From Favolaschia claudopus (taxonomy: Eukaryota > Basidiomycota > Agaricomycetes > Agaricales > Mycenaceae): 64,000 nucleotides of DNA. The stretch spans positions 372,001-436,000 of the forward strand of contig JAWWNJ010000049.1 in the NCBI GenBank assembly GCA_037176885.1. Reading direction: 5' to 3'. A model generated the notes under the pieces. The model was not told where the DNA came from. It did not search any database and saw nothing but the letters and a program-made list of their open reading frames with translations. Each line of letters starts with the position of its first letter. The first letter of the stretch is position 1. Made by a program: the position numbers and the translations under genes. This document shows, piece after piece, positions 23,701 to 34,790 of this stretch.

Positions 23701-24333
23701 TTTCGCGCCGCGAAACCTCTCGCCACGACTAGAGATTTTGAGCCTTTGATTGGGCTCCGGTACACGTAGCATTGGGCTCTCGGGACGGCGGAAAAGAGGC
23801 TCTCGGTGTCAGGATCGTTGCATACGCGGGAGACTGCGTATTGAGATAGCCGAAAGTTGCTCCGAGTCCCCTGGGCCCTCCGGTCTGGTATTATTATGCG
23901 TAAAGGTGGATCGCCGATTCGCTAGATGATGTGTAAAATATCTCTTTTGAGAGGGACCGTGCCGAGTAATGCTACCGACCTACCTACCTACCACATTATG
24001 TCATTTATCATCGTCTGGCCTCATGAATGTCAGTCAATTGTGGGTCTATGTAAAGTGGCTCTCCGAATTCGGTGGCTGTGTTCTTTCTTTCCTTTGAGCT
24101 TTCACTACACCGTCACGTCGATGCTGGGAGCTTGAGCTTGAAACGTCTTGCCCGCTCGCCGTCTGAGACGTGTTTCATTACAGGAGACCGATCTCCACCG
24201 TCATTTTGTGCATTATACAAAACCTCGAGACCTAAGTGAGACCTCGATTCTCGAATTGACAAATAATGCATTCTTCACCTCTGATTCAGCCTTTCACAGC
24301 TGAGCCTCTTCAATCCAAACGCGGCGTTATCCG

Positions 24334-25908
24334 ATGGAGCTCTTTGAAATCCAAAGCCCTAGCCTTTTAGAACGACTTCGCCACAATATTCTACCATTGG
24401 ATATTGAGAAACAGACAATTCGCAGCTCGATTGACATCGCTCGCTCGCGTGTCGCCGCGCTCCAGGGTCAAGCTCCCCTGGTCGAAATAGAGGCCCTATC
24501 TGAATACGTCACCCAATATCTCTCCCTCCTTGCCCCAATACGCCGTCTGCCGGTCGACATACTGCGCAGGATTTTTCTCGATCCCGTCGTTCACGAAAAG
24601 AAGCCGCGACAGACTGATCGTCACTCCATCCTGCTCCGTTACAGGCCAAACTCTTTGGGAGCCGTTTGTTACCATTGGCGATGTCTGTCGTGCGAAACGA
24701 CGACGTTGTGGTCCAACCTTACAGTTTATCCTAATCAGCCGCACCGATATACTATCGATGGATTGCGCGTCGCTCTTCGACGATCACAGAAGACTCCCCT
24801 CCACCTTGTGTTTCGGCCTGCTCTTTACTCGTCATGGTCCGCCCTTGACACAGAAATGATGCAGGAAGTCTGTAAACACTCTGAACGATGGGTCAATGTG
24901 GAGGTGTCATTGAACCCGGAGCTCCTGCGGCAGCTTTCCCCCGCTGAAAACAGACTGGACAGTCTTCAGAATCTCACTATATATTATATCGACAAATCTT
25001 CGGTCGATCCACAGGCACAGCCATCCAAGGTCTTTGCGTATGCCCCCAAGCTCCACACATTGCGCCTGATCGAAAATCTACTTCATTCTCCCTCAACGGC
25101 ACCCATCCTTCCGTGGTCGCAATTCACGCGATTATGCATCAACGCGGAGTGGAACACTTCAGGTTATCACTATGTGCTGTCACAGGCTCAGAATGTGCAC
25201 GAGCTCTCTGTACGCTTTTGGTGTCTTCCCGATTTCGCTCACTTGCACGCTACCTCGCATCATCTACAAAAGCTCCATATCCATTTTCTATCTCAAGTCG
25301 ATGGAAATGAACTGAATGTCTTGAACCACTTGACTGCTCCCACATTGAAGGAGCTCGTCGTGTCTGGCTGCAAGTTGAACAACTCGACCAGCTTGACCAT
25401 ACAATCATTTCTCAGTCGCTCGTCAGCTAGATTGCAATCGTTGGCACTTCACGACACACCGATTCGTGCTGCGGATCTTGTATCACTCTTGCGAGTGGTT
25501 CCTACCGTGGAACGATTGACTTTGGCGAATCTCCTCCCCAACGCTGTCACCAATCGGGTTGTACAGTCGCTCACCGCCAGCGCGTTTTCCGCAGAAGAAA
25601 TTTTGCTTCCAAAGATGACTAGTTTCGTTGTTGATGGAGGTTATTTATTCACGCCGGACGCGCTGTTTTCGATGCTCGAAAGCCGATTGGCGAGTACAAA
25701 TGCGCTCTCTCAGCTCAAAGCTTTAACCATCATTCTGCCCACTCTGGCCATTTCACCGCCTCGTTTGGAAAGCTTCGCGAATACTGCCAAACAAGTAGTG
25801 CAATCATTCCGCTTCCTCTGCTCCGATGAAACCCGCAGGAAGATCGAGGTTAGATCTGGGTTGCCTTCCCATTATGAAAAGATCGAAGAAGCGTTCCAAA
25901 CTAAATAG
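24334..25908 (+). CDS. F-box domain protein (agaricomycete LRR-type family)
   Basis: A substrate-receptor candidate for SCF ubiquitin ligases. Single exon, 524 residues. The N-terminal helix (LLERLRHNILPLDIEKQTIRSSIDIARSRVAALQ) leads to the F-box at about residues 70-110: LLAPIRRLPVDILRRIFLDPV, then SLGAVCYHWRCLSCETTTLWSNL. The rest is made of leucine-rich segments (LHTLRLIENLL, LQKLHIHFL, LKELVVSGCKL, LQSLALHDTPI, VERLTLANLL, LKALTIILPTL), as in the large agaricomycete F-box families. It stands alone between repeat blocks, which fits the family's birth-and-death pattern. Intact from start to stop. Target unknown. Confidence 0.88.
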   Translation: MELFEIQSPSLLERLRHNILPLDIEKQTIRSSIDIARSRVAALQGQAPLVEIEALSEYVTQYLSLLAPIRRLPVDILRRIFLDPVVHEKKPRQTDRHSILLRYRPNSLGAVCYHWRCLSCETTTLWSNLTVYPNQPHRYTIDGLRVALRRSQKTPLHLVFRPALYSSWSALDTEMMQEVCKHSERWVNVEVSLNPELLRQLSPAENRLDSLQNLTIYYIDKSSVDPQAQPSKVFAYAPKLHTLRLIENLLHSPSTAPILPWSQFTRLCINAEWNTSGYHYVLSQAQNVHELSVRFWCLPDFAHLHATSHHLQKLHIHFLSQVDGNELNVLNHLTAPTLKELVVSGCKLNNSTSLTIQSFLSRSSARLQSLALHDTPIRAADLVSLLRVVPTVERLTLANLLPNAVTNRVVQSLTASAFSAEEILLPKMTSFVVDGGYLFTPDALFSMLESRLASTNALSQLKALTIILPTLAISPPRLESFANTAKQVVQSFRFLCSDETRRKIEVRSGLPSHYEKIEEAFQTK

Positions 25909-26388
25909 CGGTTGAGAAGGGAAAGACACAGTTTGCGTTTAATTGGAGGCGTACGGAGGCGGACTATTACTTCAGGAATTGGACAGGAGTAGCATTTCGA
26001 GCAGACAACATATTTCGCTCCATAGTTCTATCCCAGTAATTTGCATCCAGATCGTATGGAGTCTTCAGATCCCATCGCTTTCCTGAATTTAGTAGCGGGT
26101 TCCTACCAGTGCAGGTCTGTAAGGATATATAAAGCGAGGCAAATATCACGGGAATAAACAGGTGAAGGGCTCGTACTAGTATTTCGCAAATATTCACATA
26201 TTGAGCTATAGACATTATCCTTGATGTTACTGCGGTATTTTGAAAATCTGTTTGAGTTGGAACAGAACAGTCAGAGCGTCGTACTGGAGCTCCGTGCAAA
26301 TTAGTAGCTGCGGAGTATCCTAGTAGAGGAAGGCCTCACGATAGTATGTTCAGTTTGAACGACGTTAAAAAAAATCGCAAACGGAAAT
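25909..26388. other. Short spacer before array B
   Basis: About 480 bases downstream of the F-box gene. From about 26220 the sequence resembles spacers between tRNA-like units (GAAAATCTGTTTGAGTTGGA, CGTCGTACTGGAGCTCCGTG, AGTAGCTGCGGAGTAT), so the array's repeat unit begins here. No gene seen. Confidence 0.45.
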
Positions 26389-26489
26389 TTGGACGGGGGA
26401 GTCGAACCCCGCGGCCGAGGTACTGAATCAATCTCAATCTTCGTTTTGACCCAAGTTTTTCCTAGCAGTGCGCCGCGCACGGCGTCCAA
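26389..26489 (-). ncRNA. tRNA-like unit B1
   Basis: Hairpin GTGCG-CGG-CGCAC. The T-arm reads GCGGGGTTCGACTCCCC and the closing stem TTGGACG is followed by a variant GCCG. An extra GGCC lies before the T-arm. Oligo-T (8) corresponds to 26367-26374. Confidence 0.6.
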
Positions 26490-26647
26490 GTGTTTGAGAT
26501 AGGAACAGTCAAGCCAGGTGCCGCAGGGTTCTGAAAATTGCTTCGAGTAGAATCAAGTCTAGAGAGCGTAGCGGAAGCTTCGAAATATAAACACATCAGC
26601 AATGAGTTCGGTCTGAACGAAGCATAAAAAACTTCCTGCTCGCATAT

Positions 26648-26743
26648 TTGGACGCGGGGAGTCGAACCCCGAGGTACTGGATCAATCTCAATATTCGTTT
26701 CAACCGAAGTTTTTCCTAGTGGTGCGCCTAGCACGACGTCCAA
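26648..26743 (-). ncRNA. tRNA-like unit B2
   Basis: Closing stem TTGGACG/CGTCCAA is a perfect 7 bp. Hairpin GTGC-TAGGC-GCAC (4 bp). T-arm CGGGG-TTCGACT-CCCCG perfect. Oligo-T (6) corresponds to 26626-26631, 17 nt past the 3' end. Confidence 0.65.
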
Positions 26744-26933
26744 GTGTCTGAGTTTGAGAGGGGAACGGTCAAGGCAGGTGTTGCTGCGTTCTGAATCCTG
26801 ATTCCCGAAAATCTGTTTCATTCGAGTCGTGCAGGTTGAGCGCAGCGGAAGCTTCGAAATATCAAACGCATCAGCAATGGATTCGACTTGAACGACGCAG
26901 AAAAAAACGAACTCAGCAAGACATTTCAATCAT

Positions 26934-27029
26934 TTGGACGCGGGGAGTCGAACCCCGAGGTACGGGATCATTCGCAGCAGTCAGTTTGGCACAAGGTTTT
27001 CCTAGTAGTGCCCCGGGCACGACGTCCAA
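26934..27029 (-). ncRNA. tRNA-like unit B3
   Basis: Closing stem TTGGACG/CGTCCAA perfect. Hairpin GTGCC-CGG-GGCAC, the C-G version of the fifth pair. T-arm CGGGG-TTCGACT-CCCCG. Oligo-T (7) corresponds to 26901-26907. Confidence 0.7.
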
Positions 27030-27223
27030 GTGGTTGTGTGAGGAACAATCAAGCCAGGTGGTGCAACATACGTGCATTCTGACTGTTCGAGTTGAATTAG
27101 ATTAGCTAGTGCGTCGTGCTGGAGCTCCGTGAGAAATAGTAGCTGCGGAATATAGAGGAAGTTCGAGGAAAATAGACTCAGCTTGAACGGAGCAGAAAAA
27201 AAACTGACGTCTTGAAGGGGTAT

Positions 27224-27317
27224 TTGGACGCGGGGAATCGAACCCCAAGCCAGGGGATTATTCTTCCTCGTGCCATATCTAAGTTTGTCCTAGTAGTGCA
27301 CCATGCACGACGTCCAA
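27224..27317 (-). ncRNA. tRNA-like unit B4
   Basis: Closing stem TTGGACG/CGTCCAA perfect. Hairpin GTGCA-TGG-TGCAC. T-arm TGGGG-TTCGATT-CCCCG with a T-G closing pair. Oligo-T (8) corresponds to 27196-27203. Confidence 0.7.
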
Positions 27318-27532
27318 TTGTCTGAGATGGTAGCGATTCAGTAGAGCAGGTGTTGCTTCGCATGGTCCAGTCTGGGGCGTCCTAAGTCTGTTAACGTTCA
27401 AGTTAAATCAGGTCAGCTAAACCTGAAGAGTCGCACTGTGGCTCTGTGCAAAATCGTAGCTGCGGAATATACTAGTAGAGGAAGGATTCAGCTTGTATCA
27501 CGCAGAAAAAAGGAGTTCAGTCTGGTTTTATT

Positions 27533-27629
27533 CTGGACGGGGGAGTTGAACCCCGAGTAATCGATAGATTTCCAAGTCGGATTTTCGGAACGACGATGAT
27601 TCATGCAGTGCCCCGTGCACGACGTCCAG
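27533..27629 (-). ncRNA. tRNA-like unit B5
   Basis: Closing stem CTGGACG/CGTCCAG: the first pair is C-G where its neighbours have T-A, a compensatory change. The hairpin GTGCACGGGGCAC keeps 4 bp. T-arm GGGGTTCAACTCCCC. Oligo-T (6) corresponds to 27506-27511. Its flank is shared with unit A4. Confidence 0.65.
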
Positions 27630-27837
27630 TTGGATGTGTTCGAAAGGTAGGTCGGTATGCGACTAGGAGTGACGAGTTACGACGAAAATCGAGTATGACG
27701 GCGACCAGGTGGTTGAATTTGGCGGTGGGCCGGCGGGAGACTAAGAAATCGTAGAAACAAGCGTGGAGACTCTAAGCCAGATGTATAGCAATGACGATGG
27801 CGGAGGAATTCTGCCGGGTAGACTGGAAGTAGAAAGC

Positions 27838-30495
27838 GAGGATGAACGAGGAGGGCAAGTTGAGAAAGCATGGAAACGAGATCAATGATTTGATGTGGTT
27901 ATTCCCACGCCGGTTTTCTCCTCAAGCTCACCACTTCCTCGCCACCAACGTTGAACGAGTCAACTGCTCACCGTCGTCGTCGTCGCAAGCGTCAAAGTTG
28001 CCGCCGCCGTGTCCCATTTTTGGTCCCCTCGGTGTCAAAGCTGCTAAATGTCTGCAATCTGGCTGCACCCCCGGGCTTTTCTTCGACGCGCCGAGTCGCC
28101 GCCGACCCAGTCGATACGACTCCTAACAAGCTTGTGACAAGCTGCTTCAAGTCCAGAACCGTCGTCGCGCCAATCCAGCGACAACGACGTATATTCTTTC
28201 GGAGTCGGACCAACTTGTGCAGCTCAAAGAGCTCGACTTAGTGCTGTCAATTGGAAGCCACAGAAGACGAAAACAAGACGTCCCCTTATTGGTGTCAGCC
28301 ACTTGCAGCATTTTTGTCGATGCAGTCTCGAGCTCGAGCTTGCTTTCGGTCAGTTCCTCTCAGCTTCTACATATAACCGCCCCTCGCGCTGACCGCTGTT
28401 CACAGGCCTGCAACCAGAAACGCATTCTACACGCTCTAATGCTTCTCGTCGCCACTCACCTACCCGCCCCCGCCACCGCTGCCGCATCTCATTCCCTGTC
28501 CTCCGGCTCGTCAACCGTCCCATTGGATGAATACGCCGCCTCTCCCACAATCTCACCGCCCATGTCAGCTCGCACCGGTTTTGCTACTCCCGTCCCGATC
28601 TCCGCATCGACTGCTCGACTCCGTCCATCGGCCATCTGCAATCAGTCGCCCTCTACTCAAAATCAAAATCTCCCCAGCTTCTCTGGGCCTCAATCTACGT
28701 TACGCAAGACGCTCTCGCTACCTCTATCCACGTACACATCGCCCACCATCTTCCCCACGGCCACCAACCTCCTTCATCTACTCATCTTTCCCTTATACTT
28801 ACTTACATTGCAATGTTCTTTCTACCTCCACCGCAGCCACATTTCCTCCGCTTTCAATGCGCTCTCCGGTCACATCATCTCGCTCCTCGCTATAGCGTTC
28901 CCCTCTCCCCCTTGCCTCCCTTCGCTTGCTACCCACACACAAACGCTACTGCGACTTTCTCTTCCTGGAATACCTCGTTTCGTCTCCCCTCACCTCCCCG
29001 CCCCTCCTCCCCTCGTTCCCTTACAATCCCGCAAGTTACTTAGCCTAATAGCCTCTGTCATGCCACTTCTTTCTTCGCGCTTGCCACCCCGCTCTCTCTC
29101 CTATCTCCCAGTCTCGTATATGCTACTTACATCCTGTGTCATCGTCAAACTGGGCCGCCTCTCCCCACTCTCCCCACCTCCGCCCGCAACACTCGGCCGA
29201 CTTCAATGCATCTTGTGGATCGCCCGCACGCGTCTGTGCGCGGCGGTGCTTCGACCTTCAAGCCCTTCTGCCGTCATGATCACGCTTTCGTCTCGACCGA
29301 GGCGGGGTCGGTCATTCTAGTCAGCAATCTGTCTTGCAAACTGCGATGCCGACGTCAAGCAGCAAGCTCAAGTCTGTCTTACTTAGCCTTAGCCCAACTC
29401 GGCTTGGTCTACCTCCGCCTCCGCGCCTCTCTATAGCAGCACTGAATCGTCCTCATCCTCATTTTCGTCGCTCCGTCCGCCAACGCGCTGCGCTCTGTCT
29501 ATCCCTGTCCCGTATAGTACCCGCACCTTCTTCTCGTTCTCGTTATCCCTACCCATCTGCCTTGTCAGCTTCTGAAGGATAACGATTGGGTATGCCCGCC
29601 TTCCCGCCTTGCTTTTCCCCTCCTCCCTCGCGTCTCGTTCCCGTTCCGTGGGCTATTCGTCTCGCCGCGACAGCAGCGCTGGTTACGTATACATACATAT
29701 CGCTGTCTTCCGTACCCCTCGTCCCGACTCGTACGTGCGCAATCCTCCGCGACTTTGAATACGATACTCTCACTGCCATATTGCTTCCGCTCGTCCGGTC
29801 CCGTCTCCGCTGGGTCCCTGCCACGATCCTCTTCCTGTGATGATACGGCCTTAGGTGTACATATCCCTTGTCTGACCTATCCACTCGTCGATATCTGCTT
29901 CCTCTCCCCGCCGCTTCCTCGCACTCCTCGTGCTACGCATCCGCTACTAGTACTACCCATGCCGCGCTCTCTCGACGTGCGTCACGCCGTCTCTCAGTGT
30001 CTTTCCTCTTCTTGCATTCCTTACCTTACCTTACCTTCCCCTACCTTCTCCTCCTCGTTCCTTCTACGATTCTGTTGTGGTTCTTTTCCCTGAAATATCT
30101 CTTGCTTCCACTCACTACACCCAATCGGTGTCCTGAATCCCAAGCCTCCGCCTGCCTATGCATCGGCATACGCAATCACCTGACCGAACGGCTGCAGCCT
30201 GCAGCCGTTTTCGTCGACCACCCGTACGTACCGGGTATGTACGCTTGTGACGTGAACCTGACTATGTGTATCCACGTCCGTCTGCTTCCACGACATGTAC
30301 ACTCGCTTCGACAGCAGCGCTGCCCCCTTTGTGGGCTGGGCGCGGGATTGGCGATAGCACTGTCCGTCGTCTCGCGCGAGCGCCGAGCGCACTCCGTTGT
30401 GGATAGCTCGAGTTGCATGTCGCTGCCTTCATTGAAGGAAGGTCGACGACGGTGGACCTTGACCTCGTCGTCGTTGGAGCCGAGTAAATTTGTGC
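27838..30495 (+). repeat. Pyrimidine-rich repeat element B
   Basis: About 2.65 kb, C/T-rich on the plus strand, homologous to element A over its first ~900 bases and diverging afterwards. It ends next to the 3' flank of the LRR gene at 30.5 kb. Multiple overlapping long frames (367, 210, 122 codons) in different phases are again Ser/Pro/Leu-rich and unlike those of element A, so no protein is called. A perfect 9-bp inverted repeat, CGGCTGCAG-C-CTGCAGCCG, lies at about 30189-30207. Confidence 0.6.
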
Positions 30496-30656
30496 GTTAG
30501 CAATGTAAGAACATCTTGTACATTTCACTCCCTACAATTACAGTCTATCTCAACTCGATTCCCAGTCGGAGAATCTTCCTGATACTTGTATAATCAGAAT
30601 CAAACTCACTGCATTGTTAACCACACGGAGCGTTTAACAGCAATCCCCAAGAACAT

Positions 30657-32216
30657 TTACCCAATCCACCATTGTAAATACTCCTCCAACTTATCATCGG
30701 GTTGCTCAAACTTCTCCCCCAGATGAAAACCGTGGGGCGGAGGCACGACACTCCGAATGCCTCCGACAGTTCCATGCAACACAAACTCTTGCACCTCGTG
30801 CATGAGCGCTTCATCCGGCCAATTCCCGATCGTCAATCCCTTCCCGGGAGGGAAGGAATACATACGTATCTCCTTCGCCCGTTGGAATGCCCCACGTAAC
30901 TCGAGTGTCCGAAGCCGAGGCAACTTGCACGACAGTCGCGTGAAGGCATCGGGCCAGTCACCCGTCGTGCTGAAGTCAAGGTCTGCGAGGCGGAGAAATT
31001 CGAGGGTCTCCGCGTGACGGAGTAGGAGGGAAACGATGTAGTCCTCATCGGTCGAGCACCACTCGATGCGCAGTCGCTGTAGATGCCGCCAATGCGGCAA
31101 GGCACCTGCATTACCAAGGATACCTGCAAGTGGTGTCTTGACGCCTCGGTATGATGAAAGGCCTTCGTAGCCTGTAAGTCCCGGCATGATTATCGTCAGA
31201 TCTCGCAGGTTCACCATTTGCTGCAGAATGTGAGGAATCTGTTGGTTGGACTCCTTCGACAGCGGCTCGATCAAGAGGCGCAACTCGTCCTTCTCCCGAT
31301 TGCGGAGGTGGTACGGCGTCTCCAATTGGAGTAGGAGCTTCTCGAGGGAAGTGAACGTCGGAGCAAAAAGGGCGAGTGTGCGGGGATCCTGAAGGAAGAA
31401 TTCGTAGCCCAGCTTTCCGGCTCCAAGCATTCGGATTTTCTTGTTCGTTTTTGTGGCTGCGGACAGAACACTGTTGAGTGTGTGGACGCCGGAATGTGGC
31501 GATTCGGGGTCGGAGTTCGGGCATGCGAGTGCGCGTGTAAAGTCCTGGACCCGGTATGTCGTTGTTGGAACCAAAGAGTCTCCACATGAGACAATGACAT
31601 CCACCAGCCGTGGACATTCAGCGAAAAGGGTTTCGAGTGTGGTTTCCAGGGTATCACTTCCATCGAGGTGAACCTGCTCAGACCACAAGCGCAAATAATG
31701 CTCGTACGCCGCTTCGAGGTTGAATCGACGCTGAGCGCTTGCCTCTTTCATCTGCTGGATCTTTGCAGCGCCTTTGCGTAGTGCGGCCTGGCAAGGTGCG
31801 TTTACAGAATTGTAGGCGACTCGCAGAGGTGATTCCGGATATGAATGAGTAGTGATTTCCCACCTCCCGTCTGTGCGATCGGGATCCCGCCCCGACATCC
31901 AGCCGTCGTATGTGAGCACGCTGCGCCGAGACTGGCCGGGTGTCTCGTCAGTGGTATAGAATCCTTGTTGACCATTGAGACGGTCGGCGTGGAAGCACAG
32001 CAGGCGGATGGAGGAAGATACGCGGGATCGAGATAGTTCTTCAGCGAAACGAATGCTTTCGTAGCAGTAATAGAGCTCTACAACGGGGAGCAGATATTCG
32101 TCGGCGACGGCGGAAATGGATTTACAAGTGAGTCGGAGGTGGCGGATCTCGGGGATGGCGCAAAAAGCGCAAATAAGATGAAGGATTTCAACAGCGAGAG
32201 AGCTGAAGTAGTCCAT
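30657..32216 (-). CDS. F-box-like/LRR protein
   Basis: Single exon, 519 residues from ATG at 32216; upstream in-frame codons lack family resemblance. The N terminus is a short F-box-like segment (SLAVEILHLICAFCAIPEIRHLRLTCKSISAVADEYLLP), followed by leucine-rich segments such as LEKLLLQLETPYHL, LVNLRDLTI-like, LPHWRHLQRLRIEWCS, ETLEFLRLADLDFS and LPRLRTLELRGAF. This layout matches the agaricomycete F-box/LRR proteins thought to supply targets to SCF complexes. It ends EQPDDKLEEYLQWWIG. The 3' flank and last codons are duplicated at 18.2-18.4 kb. The gene is divergent from the GH43 gene, with 543 bases between their starts. Partner unknown. Confidence 0.8.
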   Translation of the reverse strand: MDYFSSLAVEILHLICAFCAIPEIRHLRLTCKSISAVADEYLLPVVELYYCYESIRFAEELSRSRVSSSIRLLCFHADRLNGQQGFYTTDETPGQSRRSVLTYDGWMSGRDPDRTDGRWEITTHSYPESPLRVAYNSVNAPCQAALRKGAAKIQQMKEASAQRRFNLEAAYEHYLRLWSEQVHLDGSDTLETTLETLFAECPRLVDVIVSCGDSLVPTTTYRVQDFTRALACPNSDPESPHSGVHTLNSVLSAATKTNKKIRMLGAGKLGYEFFLQDPRTLALFAPTFTSLEKLLLQLETPYHLRNREKDELRLLIEPLSKESNQQIPHILQQMVNLRDLTIIMPGLTGYEGLSSYRGVKTPLAGILGNAGALPHWRHLQRLRIEWCSTDEDYIVSLLLRHAETLEFLRLADLDFSTTGDWPDAFTRLSCKLPRLRTLELRGAFQRAKEIRMYSFPPGKGLTIGNWPDEALMHEVQEFVLHGTVGGIRSVVPPPHGFHLGEKFEQPDDKLEEYLQWWIG

Positions 32217-32759
32217 AGTCAACTCAGACTGTGCTTCAGTCCTGCAGCTCGTGCTGCGATATCGATGAAAAGTTGTCGTGCCTCGCGGCGGCGTGAGAAT
32301 AATTTTTATTGGCAGATATTCCCAGGCTTCCAGGTTCCTTCTCCTCCTTCGAGCACATCGCGTTGCTTGTCGCGTTGAACTTGACATCGCGTTGAGCATA
32401 GGTATGTGATGAAAATATCCGCACTCACTGAGGCCTAAGGCCATATCCATGCACGATGCGAGACCCTCCTGACAGATTGAAGCGGTCTCACGCAAAGAAA
32501 GTACCGAGCGATGGAGGCGCCCACTGACGGGCAACCGGAAGGACGGAAGGCAGGATACAAAGGGAAACTGACCCATCCCTGTCGTCTGATCGTCCTCCTG
32601 CTACTTAGCTCTATAGGCACAATTGCCGCCGTGCAAGCATGACCCCCCGGGCCTTCTCGCTTCCTGCCCACTATAAAATTCCGATGAAGTTTCCCTTTAC
32701 TTGACTTGCGCTCAAGGTAACGAGCAATCGCCCACGAAATTCGAATCTCCCCCGCCGAT
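32217..32759. other. Divergent promoter region
   Basis: 543 bases between the LRR gene (minus) and the secreted GH43 gene (plus). A TATAAAA occurs at about 32672-32678, roughly 85 bases upstream of the GH43 start codon, and could be its TATA box. No gene seen. Confidence 0.4.
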
Positions 32760-34450
32760 ATGTTCAAATCCTTCTCCAAGTTCTCCTTCTTCGCCGCAGC
32801 CTTGCTCCCCACATGCATCAACGCGTATCCTAATCCCACCACACTTGTTGCCTCTCCCAAAGGAGGGAGTCCAACACTGTGCAAGAAGGGATTGACGTAC
32901 TTCCTTTTTAGTGAGCCCGATGTAAATCCAAGATAACGTAGAATCTGAATGTATTTTTCTTTTCTTCTTTTTCAGCTGGAGGGGTTGGAATTCCAATGTA
33001 CACCGCTACGAATGTTGCGGGTCCGTGGACCCAGCAAGGCGTCGTGTTTCCCGACGGCGCTCCGTGGACTGCTCCGTACACTGGAGGTAAGTTTTATCTC
33101 AACTAATTATTATATGAGTTCTCCTTTGATGTCAACGGTAATTTCGCATCTCATTCAGGCGACAACCTCAAATTGTGGGCTCCCGATTGCACGGTCGTAG
33201 ATGGTGCCATCCGCGTCAGATTATCCGTATTGCGAATCTTCTTCTGTGTGCTCATCTCTATCTCAGCTTTTCTACTCCGCTTCGACAATAGGATCTCGCA
33301 ATGTATGTCGCCATATTAGAGTTCAGCCGCCCCTGATATAATGCGCAGTCTGCGATTTTCTACGCTTATTCGACCACTGGAGCTAGCGGTAAACTATATT
33401 GTCGATCGTTCTCGTTAGGACGGGAAAACTGACTCTCGATTATGAACTTCAAGGGAGCTGGACAAACGGTGGTCTCGTCGTTAAAACCACTACCTCCGAT
33501 AACTACAACGTCGGTTTCTCCAGGTTTCTTGCTACAACGTCTGAACTGACCGTGAATAGGCGATCGATCCGAAGTGAGCTTCGAGTGTTTGCTATCCGCT
33601 TTGCCTTTTCGGAATCATCTCACCGCCGTGTTCGTTCATAGTTTGAGTGTTGGTGCGCATCTGAACCACTTCCGCCCAACAACCTCTCAAATCCCCGTAG
33701 ATCCCGTTCCCTACCTTTCCTTCGGCTCCTACTGGAGCGGTATCAAAGGGTCAGTCTCGTCGTATCTTCATACTACTTATATTACTCTCCAATCATCTAT
33801 CACCACAAAATTTATAGCGTCCGCCTCAACCCAACGACCTACATGCCACTCTCAACCACATACGACTCCCTCGCCGCGCGCACCAACGGCGCGCAACCGC
33901 AAGGAAACGCCGACTCAGAAGAAGCCCCAGTTATCTTCAGCTTCCATAATTTCTGGTATCTGTTCACGAGTTGGAACGCGGATAAGGAGTATTACCAGGT
34001 GCATGTGGCGCGGTCGTCGACGTATAATGGTGGGTATGTTGGGCAGCAGGGGCTTGCTGCGACGAATAATGGTGGGGGGTTGATTCTTCCTCCGCATGAT
34101 TCGGTGGGTTGGTTTTTTGTCTTTCAAATATTAATACAGTATACTTATTCTCGATGTTATTCAGATCCTTGGGCCCGGGGGTCAAGATATCTTCCTCGAT
34201 TCCGATGGAACGGTCTATATGGTCTACCGTGCGTCGTCAATTTCATCTTTTTGCCTCTTTCTTCACTTGACCATCATCTCATCGACGAAAACTTGAATAC
34301 AGACTACAAGACGGGGAGTTCTGGGAATTTGGCGTTCCACGTACGCGTTTTCTGAGCCTTCATTTGCTGAAATTGAATCAATATTAATGCCGCTTGTAGA
34401 TCGGTTTGAATAAGCTGGACATGTCGAGCGGATGGCCGGTTGTAGTCTAA
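32760..34450 (+). CDS. Secreted GH43 arabinan endo-1,5-alpha-L-arabinosidase-like enzyme
   Basis: A five-bladed beta-propeller glycosidase acting on arabinan in plant cell walls. The start MFKSFSKFSFFAAALLPTCINA is a signal peptide. Eight or more introns are read; the joins restore GGVGIPMYTATNVAGPWTQQG, LWAPDCTVVDG, FYSASTIGSRNSAIFYAY, SWTNGGLVV, AIDPN, PYLSFGSYWSGIKG, IFSFHNFWYLFTSW, SILGPGGQDIFLD and the terminal GLNKLDMSSGWPVVV. LWAPD, AIDP and PYLSFGSYWSGI are the blocks expected around the propeller's catalytic acids in arabinanase-type GH43. One splice choice, near 33570-33640, is uncertain. About 330 residues; extracellular. Confidence 0.88.
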
Positions 34451-34703
34451 TTAAGAAAGCAATCGTGTGTTTGTGGGATTGAACATCTCCGAGATGACCG
34501 AGTTCAAATTTGTACATTGTGATTTTCAGCACCACCCTGAAGTGAATTCAAGTTGGAGGAAATAAGCAATAAACCCTTGGTTCAGGTTGAGTCTATTAGA
34601 AGTGAAGGCTGAACACAAGATAGAACTTTTGACTCTTCGGAAGGAGTTCAGTCAACATGTTCGGAACATGCAGCGAGAAAAAACGATCTCGAGGATTATA
34701 ACT

Positions 34704-34790
34704 GAGACGCGGGGAGTCGAACCCCGATTCACTAGGTGAAACTATCGGTGCGACAAATTTTCCCTAGATGTGCACCGTGCACGACGTCTC
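34704..34790 (-). ncRNA. tRNA-like unit C1
   Basis: Closing stem GAGACG/CGTCTC plus a T-G pair. Hairpin GTGCA-CGG-TGCAC. Middle stem CTAGG/CCTAG is a perfect 5 bp around a 26-nt loop, and a 5-nt variable region precedes T-arm CGGGG-TTCGACT-CCCCG. Oligo-T (6) corresponds to 34678-34683. This is the most tRNA-like copy, but the loop lacks a U33-anticodon layout. Confidence 0.7.

Larger units (their letters stand above)
26389..27629 (-). repeat. tRNA-like tandem array B (five units)
   Basis: Five units on the minus strand spaced 256-310 bases apart, the most regular of the arrays. Spacers share CCAGGTG, GCGGAAGCTTCGAAATAT or GTCGTGCTGGAGCTCCGTG, and TTGAACG.AGCAGAAAAAA. Four of the five keep the same closing stem TTGGACG/CGTCCAA; B5 has C-G in place of the first T-A pair. 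Confidence 0.8.

Noticed and set aside
28217..29320. 367-codon open frame inside element B
   Set aside because: Same composition effect; unlike the frames in element A despite DNA homology.
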